Of a stretch of 5,699 nt of DNA, positions 1 through 5,699 are shown one piece after another. How positions within the stretch are numbered: the stretch's first letter is position 1; each line of letters starts with the position of its first letter. The notes beneath the pieces are model-generated. The model made no database searches. It was not told where the DNA came from and saw nothing but the letters and a program-made list of their open reading frames with translations. The translations under genes were made by a program, and so were the position numbers. The DNA comes from an uncultured Novosphingobium sp. (GTDB lineage Bacteria > Pseudomonadota > Alphaproteobacteria > Sphingomonadales > Sphingomonadaceae): contig CAMPIM010000156.1 of assembly GCA_946886365.1 (NCBI GenBank), positions 1 to 5,699 of the forward strand. Reading direction: 5' to 3'.

Positions 1-188
1 TCCCCGGCCAGCCGCTTCACCACCCCCGCGACCGGGCTTTCCATCTCCACCGTAGCCTTATCGGTCATCATGTCGGCAATCGGCTGGTCTTCCTCCACCC
101 GGTCGCCGACCTTCACATGCCAGCCGACAATCTCCGCCTCGGAAATGCCTTCGCCAATGTCGGGCAGCCTGAACGTGAACAGGGGCAT
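1..188 (-). CDS. bkdB: Branched-chain 2-oxo acid dehydrogenase E2 (dihydrolipoyl acyltransferase), N-terminal part
   Basis: The C-terminus lies outside the window; 62 full codons are visible from the ATG at 188. They form one lipoyl domain: an LPDIGEG start at residues 8-14, a VKVGD turn at 25-29, and the lipoylation hairpin MTDKATVEM at 41-49 with Lys44 as the attachment residue. In this family the lipoyl arm carries the acyl group from E1 to the E2 core, which transfers it to CoA. The start codon follows the bkdA2 stop by three bases, and a GAGGGA ribosome binding site lies about 7 bases upstream inside the end of bkdA2, which suggests translational coupling. The assignment to a branched-chain rather than pyruvate or 2-oxoglutarate complex rests mainly on the adjacent BkdA1/BkdA2 genes. 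The catalytic domain and any peripheral-subunit-binding domain cannot be seen. Confidence 0.9.
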   Translation of the reverse strand, partial: MPLFTFRLPDIGEGISEAEIVGWHVKVGDRVEEDQPIADMMTDKATVEMESPVAGVVKRLAG

Positions 189-191
189 CGC

Positions 192-1214
192 TCAATCCCT
201 CATGATCTTGTTGATCGCTTCCCTGATCCGCACCGGCCCAGGAAAATAGGCCCATTCCAAACTATGCGGATAGGGCGTGTCGAAACCCGTCACTCGTTCG
301 ATCGGCGCCTCCAGATGATAGAAGCACCGCTCCTGCACCAGTGCGCTCAACTCCGCGCCAAAGCCGCTGGTCCGCGTCGCCTCATGCACGATCAGGCAGC
401 GGCCGGTCTTCTTCACCGACTGCTCGATCGCTTCGATATCCAGCGGCACCAGCGTCCGCAGATCGATGATCTCGGCATCCACGCCCATCTCCGTGACGGT
501 GCTTTCGATCACATGCTCCATCGTACCATAGCAGAGGATGGTCAGCGCCTCGCCTGCCCGCACCGTGCGCGCCTGCCCCAGCGGCACCCGATAATAGCCC
601 TCCGGAACCATCGCCCCGGGATGCCCCGCCCAACTCTTCGCAGGCCGGTCATAATGGCCATCGAACGGCCCATTATAGATGCGCTTAGGCTCAAAGAAGA
701 TCACCGGATCATTATCCTCGATCGCGGCGATCAGCAGCCCCTTGGCATCATAGGGGGTCGAAGGGATGACAGTCTTGATCCCCGACACATGAGTAAAGAT
801 GCCCTCGGGCGACTGGCTGTGCGTCTGCCCCCCGAAAATCCCGCCGCCAAAGGGCGACCGCACCGTCATCGGCGCGATAAACTCCCCCGCCGACCGGTAA
901 CGCAGCCGCGCCGCCTCGCTCACCAACTGGTCGAGCGCGGGGTAGATATAGTCGGCGAACTGGATTTCCGGCACTGGCCGCAACCCATAGGCGCCCATGC
1001 CCACTGCGACGCCGATGATCCCGGTCTCGGTGATCGGCGTGTCGAACACCCGATTCTTGCCAAATTTCTTCTGCAACCCCGCCGTCGCCCGGAAAACGCC
1101 GCCAAAATAGCCGACATCCTCCCCCATCACGACGACATCGGGATCACGCTCCATCATCACGTCCAAGGCGCTGTTGATCGCCTGGATCATGCTCATCTGG
1201 CGGGTGTCAGTCAT
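192..1214 (-). CDS. bkdA2: Branched-chain 2-oxo acid dehydrogenase E1 beta subunit
   Basis: The 340-residue protein matches the usual length of bacterial BkdA2 (about 339) and, from memory, aligns along its whole length with the Pseudomonas putida protein. Visible landmarks are GEDVGYFGGVF (31-41), DTPITETG (58-65) with Glu63 in the place of the glutamate that activates the thiamine diphosphate ring, GGQTHSQSPE (128-137) with His132 expected at the active site, EPKR (175-178), and a C-terminal VHEATRTSGFGAEL block (276-289) that is typical of the transketolase C-terminal domain. E1 is an alpha2beta2 heterotetramer that decarboxylates the 2-oxo acids of Val, Leu and Ile in the cytoplasm and reductively acylates the E2 lipoyl group. 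The ATG at 1214 follows a purine-rich GAGGGGAGA about 7 bases upstream; that site lies in one arm of a hairpin. The gene sits between bkdA1 (208-base gap) and the E2 gene (3-base gap). Confidence 0.96.
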   Translation of the reverse strand: MTDTRQMSMIQAINSALDVMMERDPDVVVMGEDVGYFGGVFRATAGLQKKFGKNRVFDTPITETGIIGVAVGMGAYGLRPVPEIQFADYIYPALDQLVSEAARLRYRSAGEFIAPMTVRSPFGGGIFGGQTHSQSPEGIFTHVSGIKTVIPSTPYDAKGLLIAAIEDNDPVIFFEPKRIYNGPFDGHYDRPAKSWAGHPGAMVPEGYYRVPLGQARTVRAGEALTILCYGTMEHVIESTVTEMGVDAEIIDLRTLVPLDIEAIEQSVKKTGRCLIVHEATRTSGFGAELSALVQERCFYHLEAPIERVTGFDTPYPHSLEWAYFPGPVRIREAINKIMRD

Positions 1215-1220
1215 TCGCTG

Positions 1221-1245
1221 TCTCCCCTCGCCCCTTCAGGGGAGA
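1221..1245 (-). promoter_or_regulatory. Hairpin that contains the bkdA2 ribosome binding site
   Basis: TCTCCCCT at 1221-1228 and AGGGGAGA at 1238-1245 pair perfectly across a 9-base loop. In the minus-strand mRNA the arm nearest bkdA2 is AGGGGAGA, the purine-rich ribosome binding site whose centre is about 7 bases before the ATG at 1214. A competing stem (CCCC-TGAA-GGGG) formed by the upstream arm and the loop would free the site. Base pairing is seen in the sequence; a regulatory effect on bkdA2 translation is inference. Confidence 0.5.
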
Positions 1246-1248
1246 GGA

Positions 1249-1285
1249 TAGCGAAGCTTGCCAGCCAGCTGGCTAGCGAAGCTTG
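1249..1285. repeat. 12-base direct repeat flanking a palindrome
   Basis: TAGCGAAGCTTG occurs at 1249-1260 and again at 1274-1285. Between the copies, and sharing one base with the second, is the perfect 12-base palindrome AGCCAGCTGGCT (1263-1274). On the right it is followed by GAGAGGGG, and on the left it is preceded by AGGGGAGAGG, so the whole unit looks like a composite dispersed repeat rather than unique spacer sequence. Its origin is unknown from this window alone. Confidence 0.7.
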
Positions 1286-1289
1286 GAGA

Positions 1290-1303
1290 GGGGCAGGCGC
1301 CCC
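1290..1303. repeat. Small GC hairpin GGGGC-AGGC-GCCCC
   Basis: A 5-bp perfect stem with a 4-base loop lies between the direct-repeat unit and the REPIN-like pair. It has no T-run on either side and is not a terminator. It may be part of the same dispersed repeat. Confidence 0.45.
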
Positions 1304-1318
1304 GCCCATCTCTCTCTT

Positions 1319-1400
1319 CGTCATGCCAGCGAAAGCTGGCATCTCTTCGCCATCAGGCTGAACGTAACCAAACGAGATCCCAGCTTCCGCTGGGATGACG
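1319..1400. repeat. REPIN-like pair of inverted palindromic repeats
   Basis: Two 27-base elements lie in opposite orientation at 1319-1345 and 1374-1400, separated by 28 bases. Each has the 5' flank CGTC and 3' flank CTC around an 8-bp stem and a 4-base loop: ATGCCAGC/GCTGGCAT with loop GAAA, and (reverse complement of the second) ATCCCAGC/GCTGGGAT with loop GGAA. They match at 24 of 27 positions. Two of the three differences are the partners of one base pair (G-C against C-G), so the stem is preserved. The third is in the loop, and both loops fit GNRA. This is the layout of REPINs, non-autonomous elements moved by REP-associated tyrosine transposases. Membership of a genomic repeat family is inferred. 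Confidence 0.8.
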
Positions 1401-1422
1401 AGATCAAAAAGCGCTTCCCCCC

Positions 1423-2801
<1,379 letters not shown>

Positions 2802-2813
<12 letters not shown>

Positions 2814-2829
2814 CGCTCGCGGAAAGCAA
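2802..2829 (-). promoter_or_regulatory. Predicted sigma-70 type promoter of the bkd operon
   Basis: Read on the minus strand, TTGCTT (2824-2829) is followed after 16 bases by a perfect TATAAT (2802-2807). Transcription would begin near 2795, leaving about 38 bases of leader before the bkdA1 ATG at 2757. The surrounding 40 bases are strikingly AT-rich in an otherwise GC-rich window. The -35 is only partly canonical. The position also argues against the upstream ATG at 2799 as the bkdA1 start. Confidence 0.65.
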
Positions 2830-2859
2830 GAGTTCCGTTTTCCCGCTATTTCCTTGAAT

Positions 2860-3807
2860 TCAAACCGCCACCGGCGCCGCAATGTGACTCTGCGGCGCAT
2901 AATCCACCACTTCGAAATCCTCGATCCGATAATCGAAAATGCTTTCCGGCCGCCTCTTTATCTTCAGCTTCGGGGCACCTTCCGGCGTCCGGCCGATCTG
3001 CTCCTCAACCAGTGCGGCATGATTCAGGTAAAGATGCACGTCACCACCGTGCCAGACGACTTCCCCCGGCTCCAGATCACATTGCTGCGCCAACATCCGC
3101 GTGATCATCGACAGCCCGAAAATGTTGAAGGCAAATCCAAGGCCAAGGTCACAACTACGCTGGAACAGCAGCCCGTTGAGCCGCCCATTCGACACTTGGA
3201 ACTGATAGGTCATATGGCAAGGCGGCAGAGCCATCTGCGCCACTTCCGCAACATTCCACCCCGTAAAAAGCAAGCGCCGCGATCCCGGGTTGTTCCTGAT
3301 CCCCTCGACCAGTTCAGCAATCTGGTTATGCCCCTTCTCCGCTCGCCGGAAGAGCCCGTCACCAACCGCTTCATAGCGCGGCCAGTTCACCCACTGCGCC
3401 CCATAGACCGGCCCCAGATCGCCCCACCGTCCCGCAAAGGCCGCATCCTCGATAATCCGCGCTTCAAAATCGTCCCGGCTAATGTCCTCGCCTGTAGCCT
3501 TGCGATAGGCATCCAGCGGCCAGTCCGTCCAGATATGCACGCCCTGGCGCACAAGCTCACGGATATTGGTGTCGCCGGTCAGGAACCACAGCATCTCCCG
3601 CGCCGCCACTTTCCAGTAAACGCGCTTGGTCGTCAGCAACGGCACCGCATCATCAGCCAGCGAAAAACGCATGCTCGCGCCCAGCAGAGATCGCGTGCCC
3701 ACTCCCGTCCGGTCGATCCGCTCGTCCCCCTCCGTCCAGATACGGCGCATCAGGTCCAGATATTGCTGTTCATAATGCGCTTCGGCCGGGGTGACGGTAC
3801 TGGTCAA
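2860..3807 (-). CDS. thyA: Thymidylate synthase
   Basis: This 315-residue protein is a full ThyA, which makes dTMP from dUMP with 5,10-methylene-tetrahydrofolate in the cytoplasm. Key residues are visible: DRTGVGT (32-38), the paired SRR arginines (177-178), catalytic Cys197 in LPPCHMTYQFQVS, RSCD (217-220), Asn228, His258 and Tyr260 in HLY, and the family C-terminus APVAV. It is about 50 residues longer than the E. coli enzyme (264) because of an N-terminal addition of about 13, an insertion of roughly 28 residues after HIWTDW (91-96) and another of about 10 near 145-160. The first insertion is where the 316-residue Lactobacillus casei enzyme is also longer. The start appears to be TTG at 3807; the next ATG (residue 20) would remove the conserved YLDLM helix. 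A modest AGGAAAG lies 8 bases upstream. No folA follows it here; bkdA1 begins 102 bases beyond the stop. Confidence 0.97.
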   Translation of the reverse strand: MTSTVTPAEAHYEQQYLDLMRRIWTEGDERIDRTGVGTRSLLGASMRFSLADDAVPLLTTKRVYWKVAAREMLWFLTGDTNIRELVRQGVHIWTDWPLDAYRKATGEDISRDDFEARIIEDAAFAGRWGDLGPVYGAQWVNWPRYEAVGDGLFRRAEKGHNQIAELVEGIRNNPGSRRLLFTGWNVAEVAQMALPPCHMTYQFQVSNGRLNGLLFQRSCDLGLGFAFNIFGLSMITRMLAQQCDLEPGEVVWHGGDVHLYLNHAALVEEQIGRTPEGAPKLKIKRRPESIFDYRIEDFEVVDYAPQSHIAAPVAV

Positions 3808-3901
3808 CGGGGGTTCTTTCCTGCTGCGACGATTCCAAACTCGCCGCCCCCGCTTTAGCCGAGCGGATCGCCGCTAGCCAATCTTGCTTTCGCTTCGGAT
3901 C

Positions 3902-3930
3902 ATTCTACCCGCCTTCCCCTCCACAGTGGA
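3902..3930 (-). promoter_or_regulatory. Weak candidate thyA promoter
   Basis: On the minus strand TAGAAT (3902-3907) is a five-of-six match to a -10 hexamer and would give a leader of roughly 88 bases before the thyA start. The -35 position (3925-3930, TCCACT) is not canonical, but it overlaps the dyad TCCAC-A-GTGGA (3920-3930). The rest of 3808-3976 holds no stronger candidate that I can see. Confidence 0.28.
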
Positions 3931-3939
3931 GACAGTTGG

Positions 3940-3951
3940 CAGTGATCACTG
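3940..3951. repeat. Perfect 12-base palindrome between divergent genes
   Basis: CAGTGATCACTG is its own reverse complement. It lies between thyA (minus) and the small RadC-like gene (plus), 25 bases before the latter's first ATG, and 9 bases from a second dyad TCCAC-A-GTGGA at 3920-3930. It could be a binding site for a regulator of one or both genes; no supporting evidence beyond symmetry and position is available. Confidence 0.4.
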
Positions 3952-3976
3952 ATCGGCCCGGCCGCATCCTGTCGCA

Positions 3977-4276
3977 ATGACTATAACCGCAAGCATGCAA
4001 TTCCTGCTCCTCGACGATGATTGGCGCCCCGTGCACCGCGTGGATAGCAATGAAGATTGGCATTGTATCGTGCAGGAACTGTTGCTGCGCGGTAGCCACT
4101 GGCTGGCAATCGAACAGCATCGCCCCGACCAATGCCCCCCCTATCCATGTTGGAGCGACATTCGCCTGTCACGAACCATTGCTCGCCGCTTCCGGCCCAT
4201 GGAGGTCAAGCTTGCCGATCATATAATCCGGGGCACCGCGAACCAGTTCAGCTTTCGCGCGGCAGGCCTATTATGA
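3977..4276 (+). CDS. Small RadC-like JAB/MPN-domain protein with degraded metal site
   Basis: Encodes 99 residues (93 if it starts at the second ATG, 3995; neither start has a clear ribosome binding site). The C-terminal half follows the RadC JAB fold: a strand FLLLDDDWRPVHRV (9-22), LLLRGSHWLAIEQHRP (35-50), SDIRLSR (60-66), LADHIIRG (79-86) and the ending FSFRAAGLL (91-99), which mirrors the DHIIVG...SFRE.GLL end of RadC. In intact JAB metalloprotein motifs a His-x-His pair, a Ser and an Asp surround zinc. Here alignment gives His48, Pro50 in place of the second His, Cys58 in place of Ser, and a kept Asp61, so ordinary zinc-dependent activity is doubtful. The helix-hairpin-helix N-terminal part of RadC is absent. 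The reading frame is closed by a TGA at 3950-3952. Function unknown; a structural or regulatory role is possible but unsupported. It could alternatively be a decaying fragment, although the frame is intact. Confidence 0.62.
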   Translation: MTITASMQFLLLDDDWRPVHRVDSNEDWHCIVQELLLRGSHWLAIEQHRPDQCPPYPCWSDIRLSRTIARRFRPMEVKLADHIIRGTANQFSFRAAGLL

Positions 4277-4304
4277 CCATGTCAAAAAAAGCACCCCCAG
4301 CCGC

Positions 4305-4333
4305 TTGCCAGCCCGAAAAGCCCCCTCTATAGA
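4305..4333 (+). promoter_or_regulatory. Promoter of the tRNA-Pro gene
   Basis: TTGCCA (4305-4310) is followed after exactly 17 bases by TATAGA (4328-4333). Start of transcription is expected near 4340, about 36 bases before the mature tRNA. The bases just after the -10 are GC-only (CCCCGCC, 4334-4340), the kind of discriminator known from stable-RNA promoters under stringent (ppGpp) control. That form of control is inferred here. Confidence 0.7.
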
Positions 4334-4347
4334 CCCCGCCTGCCCAG

Positions 4348-4367
4348 CGGCGTTGCAAGCAATGCCG
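4348..4367 (+). other. Leader hairpin just upstream of tRNA-Pro
   Basis: CGGCGTTG and CAATGCCG (4348-4355, 4360-4367) can form an 8-bp stem with one G-U pair and a 4-base loop. It ends eight bases before the mature 5' end of the tRNA. It is probably part of the precursor removed by RNase P. Pairing is seen; the role is inferred. Confidence 0.45.
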
Positions 4368-4375
4368 CTATCGGT

Positions 4376-4452
4376 CGGGGAGTAGCTCAGCCTGGTAGAG
4401 CACTGTCTTCGGGAGGCAGGGGCCGGAGGTTCGAATCCTCTCTCCCCGACCA
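4376..4452 (+). tRNA. tRNA-Pro (anticodon CGG)
   Basis: A complete 77-base cloverleaf with encoded CCA. The acceptor stem is CGGGGAG (4376-4382) with CTCCCCG (4442-4448), with discriminator A4449 and CCA 4450-4452. The D stem is GCTC/GAGC, the anticodon stem CTGTC/GGCAG with one G-U pair, the loop TTCGGGA (4408-4414) with anticodon CGG at 4410-4412 and G at position 37, the variable loop GGGCC, and the T arm GGAGG-TTCGAAT-CCTCT with one G-U pair. The C1-G72 pair and A73 are typical of bacterial tRNA-Pro. It reads CCG codons, which are common in GC-rich genomes. It lies on the strand opposite to the flanking purB and thyA genes. Confidence 0.97.
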
Positions 4453-4598
4453 ATTTCTTTTCATATCAAAAGCCATAGAGGCGTCAGCCGCAACATGTGC
4501 TGCTGCCGACCGCCCGTAGTTTTTTGCTGCATCCCGACAGCACATAAACAAGGGCGCGTTCCCGCGCCCTTTTTATCATATGAGCTTTTAAAGGCCTA
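4453..4598. other. Spacer between tRNA-Pro and purB
   Basis: These 146 bases hold no credible gene. Contents are a T-rich start, an 8-base inverted repeat ATGTGCTG (4495-4502)/CAGCACAT (4538-4545) with a long 35-base loop, and the intrinsic terminator at 4551-4574. I see no second copy of the tRNA 3' end, and so no sign of an integrated island boundary. Confidence 0.7.
4551..4574 (+). terminator. Intrinsic terminator downstream of tRNA-Pro
   Basis: AGGGCGCG (4551-4558), loop TTCC, CGCGCCCT (4563-4570), running into five Ts at 4570-4574. The U-tract is on the plus strand, so it ends plus-strand transcripts from the tRNA promoter, about 100 bases after the CCA. On the minus strand the same hairpin is followed by TTGTTTATG, a weaker U-tract, so it may also act on purB transcripts in the convergent direction. 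Confidence 0.85.
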
Positions 4599-5699
4599 TC
4601 AGGCCTCTCCAAACACTCGGCGGAAGATGGTGTCCACCTGTTTGAAGTGATAGCCGAGGTCGAATTTCTCTTCGATCTGCTCCGCGGTGAGGGCTGCGGA
4701 TACGTCCGGATCGGCCTTCAGCAGTTCGAGAAGCGAAAGCTGGCCATCCGATTCCCAGACCTTCATCGCGTTGCGCTGGACATAGCGATAGCTGTCCTCG
4801 CGCGAAACGCCCGCCTGCGTCAGCGCCAGCAACACCCGCTGCGAATGAACAAGACCGCCCATCTTGTCGAGGTTCTTCATCATGCGTTCGGGATAGACGA
4901 GCAGCTTGTCGATGACGCCGGTCATACGGCCCAGGGCAAAGTCGAGCGTGATGGTAGCATCAGGACCGATGTAGCGTTCAACCGACGAATGGCTGATGTC
5001 GCGCTCATGCCACAGGGCGACATTTTCCATCGCGGGCAGCGCATAGCTGCGCACCATGCGCGCAAGGCCCGTCAGATTCTCAGTCAGAACCGGATTGCGC
5101 TTGTGCGGCATTGCCGAACTGCCCTTCTGGCCCGGGGAAAAATACTCCTCCGCCTCCAGCACTTCGGTGCGTTGCAGATGCCGGACCTCGACAGCCAGCC
5201 GTTCGATCGAGCTTGCGATAACGCCCAGGGTGGCAAAGAACATCGCGTGGCGGTCGCGAGGAATGACTTGGGTCGAAACGGGTTCGACCGCCAGGCCCAG
5301 CTTGGCCGCGACATGTTCTTCGACACGCGGATCAATATTCGCAAACGTGCCTACCGCGCCGGAAACAGCGCAGGTCGCAATTTCCTCACGCGCCGCGACA
5401 AGGCGGGTCCGGCACCGGCTGAACTCGGCATAGGCCTCGGCCATCTTGAGACCGAAGGTGACTGGCTCGGCATGGATGCCGTGACTGCGTCCGATCGTCG
5501 GCGTCAATTTATGTTCAAACGCCCGACGCTTGATGACGTCGAGCAGCTGATCCAGATCCTCGAGCAGGATGTCGGCCGCGCGGGAAAGCTGCACGGCAAG
5601 GCAGGTGTCCAGCACGTCGGAAGAGGTCATGCCCTGATGCATGAAGCGCGCTTCGTCGCCGACCTGTTCAGCAACCCAGGTCAGGAAGGCGATGACGTC
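4599..5699 (-). CDS. purB: Adenylosuccinate lyase, C-terminal 366 codons
   Basis: The gene runs off the right edge; the reading frame is open from 5699, so the ATG at 5642 is internal. By comparison with the ~431-residue B. subtilis type enzyme, about 68 N-terminal residues are missing. Landmarks in the visible part are GMTSSDVLDT (23-32), GRSHGIHAEP (70-79) with His73 in the place of the catalytic histidine, and the fumarase/aspartase superfamily signature GSSAMPHKRNP (193-203) with its serine pair on the mobile catalytic loop. The enzyme removes fumarate from SAICAR and from adenylosuccinate, acting twice in purine synthesis, as a cytoplasmic homotetramer in known cases. The protein ends RRVFGEA with TGA at 4599-4601. 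It converges with the tRNA gene. Confidence 0.96.
   Translation of the reverse strand, partial: DVIAFLTWVAEQVGDEARFMHQGMTSSDVLDTCLAVQLSRAADILLEDLDQLLDVIKRRAFEHKLTPTIGRSHGIHAEPVTFGLKMAEAYAEFSRCRTRLVAAREEIATCAVSGAVGTFANIDPRVEEHVAAKLGLAVEPVSTQVIPRDRHAMFFATLGVIASSIERLAVEVRHLQRTEVLEAEEYFSPGQKGSSAMPHKRNPVLTENLTGLARMVRSYALPAMENVALWHERDISHSSVERYIGPDATITLDFALGRMTGVIDKLLVYPERMMKNLDKMGGLVHSQRVLLALTQAGVSREDSYRYVQRNAMKVWESDGQLSLLELLKADPDVSAALTAEQIEEKFDLGYHFKQVDTIFRRVFGEA

Larger units (their letters stand above)
1215..1422. other. Repeat-rich spacer between bkdA1 and bkdA2
   Basis: These 208 bases separate two subunit genes that are usually adjacent or overlapping. They hold no plausible gene. They contain, left to right, a hairpin that covers the bkdA2 ribosome binding site (1221-1245), a 12-base direct repeat around a palindrome (1249-1285), a small GC-rich hairpin (1290-1303) and a pair of inverted REP-like palindromes (1319-1400). 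No U-tract follows any of the hairpins on the minus strand, so I do not call a terminator, and read-through from bkdA1 to bkdA2 is expected. Confidence 0.85.

Noticed and set aside
117..1361. 414-codon plus-strand open frame across the bkdA2 region
   Set aside because: It lies antisense to bkdA2, which is clearly real. The translation is Arg/His/Pro-rich low-complexity sequence with no recognisable family, as expected for the complement of a high-GC gene.
1319..1400. Intrinsic terminator between bkdA1 and bkdA2
   Set aside because: The hairpins are strong, but no run of Us follows either of them on the minus strand. The repeat interpretation fits better.
1319..1400. CRISPR array
   Set aside because: There are only two copies, they are in inverted orientation, and each is itself a hairpin; no regular direct repeats with unique spacers exist in the window.
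2854..3858. 334-codon plus-strand open frame antisense to thyA
   Set aside because: Complement of thyA with no family resemblance and no ribosome binding site that I can see.
3905..4172. Two minus-strand frames (75 and 63 codons) opposite the RadC-like gene
   Set aside because: No recognisable domain. The plus-strand frame has a clear RadC-type C-terminus and explains the region better.
4376..4452. tRNA-Pro as an integration site of a genomic island
   Set aside because: No integrase gene, no second copy of the tRNA 3' end and no island-like genes; the neighbours are housekeeping genes.
4271..4453. 60-codon minus-strand frame reading GERGFEPPAPASRRQCSTRLSYSP
   Set aside because: This is the classic false protein produced by translating the antisense strand of a tRNA gene; it covers tRNA-Pro and its leader.
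4495..4545. Inverted repeat ATGTGCTG/CAGCACAT as a purB terminator
   Set aside because: The loop is 35 bases and no U-tract follows on the minus strand. It may be chance or a long-range stem in the tRNA trailer.

Overview
The window looks like chromosomal DNA of an alphaproteobacterium, most likely a sphingomonad (Sphingomonas/Sphingobium type). This is inferred from the high GC content, protein sequences close to the Pseudomonas-type branched-chain keto acid dehydrogenase, and short palindromic repeats with a CGTCATCCCAGC-type core that I associate with sphingomonad genomes. No database search was possible, so the taxon is an inference.

Layout, left to right. Positions 1-2757 hold three minus-strand genes transcribed right to left: bkdA1 (E1 alpha), bkdA2 (E1 beta) and the first 62 codons of an E2 acyltransferase gene carrying an intact lipoyl domain. 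Together they encode a branched-chain 2-oxo acid dehydrogenase complex (valine, leucine and isoleucine breakdown). An AT-rich promoter with two inverted repeats (2776-2829) starts this operon. A 208-base gap between bkdA1 and bkdA2 is full of repeats and hairpins, including a REPIN-like pair of inverted palindromes. Positions 2860-3807 encode thymidylate synthase (thyA, minus strand, apparent TTG start), with two insertions relative to the E. coli enzyme.

A small plus-strand gene (3977-4276) encodes a ~93-99 residue protein whose C-terminal half resembles the JAB domain of RadC but whose metal site is degraded. It is divergent from thyA. Next comes a plus-strand tRNA-Pro(CGG) gene (4376-4452) with a good promoter and a leader hairpin, then a strong intrinsic terminator (4551-4574). 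The right end (4599-5699) is adenylosuccinate lyase (purB, minus strand), with its N-terminus outside the window.

The genes are mostly housekeeping (nucleotide synthesis, translation) next to a catabolic operon. I do not see an obvious new multi-gene system. The least ordinary items are the degenerate RadC-like mini-protein, the repeat-filled bkdA1-bkdA2 spacer that hides the bkdA2 ribosome binding site in a stem, and the double dyad over the bkd promoter.
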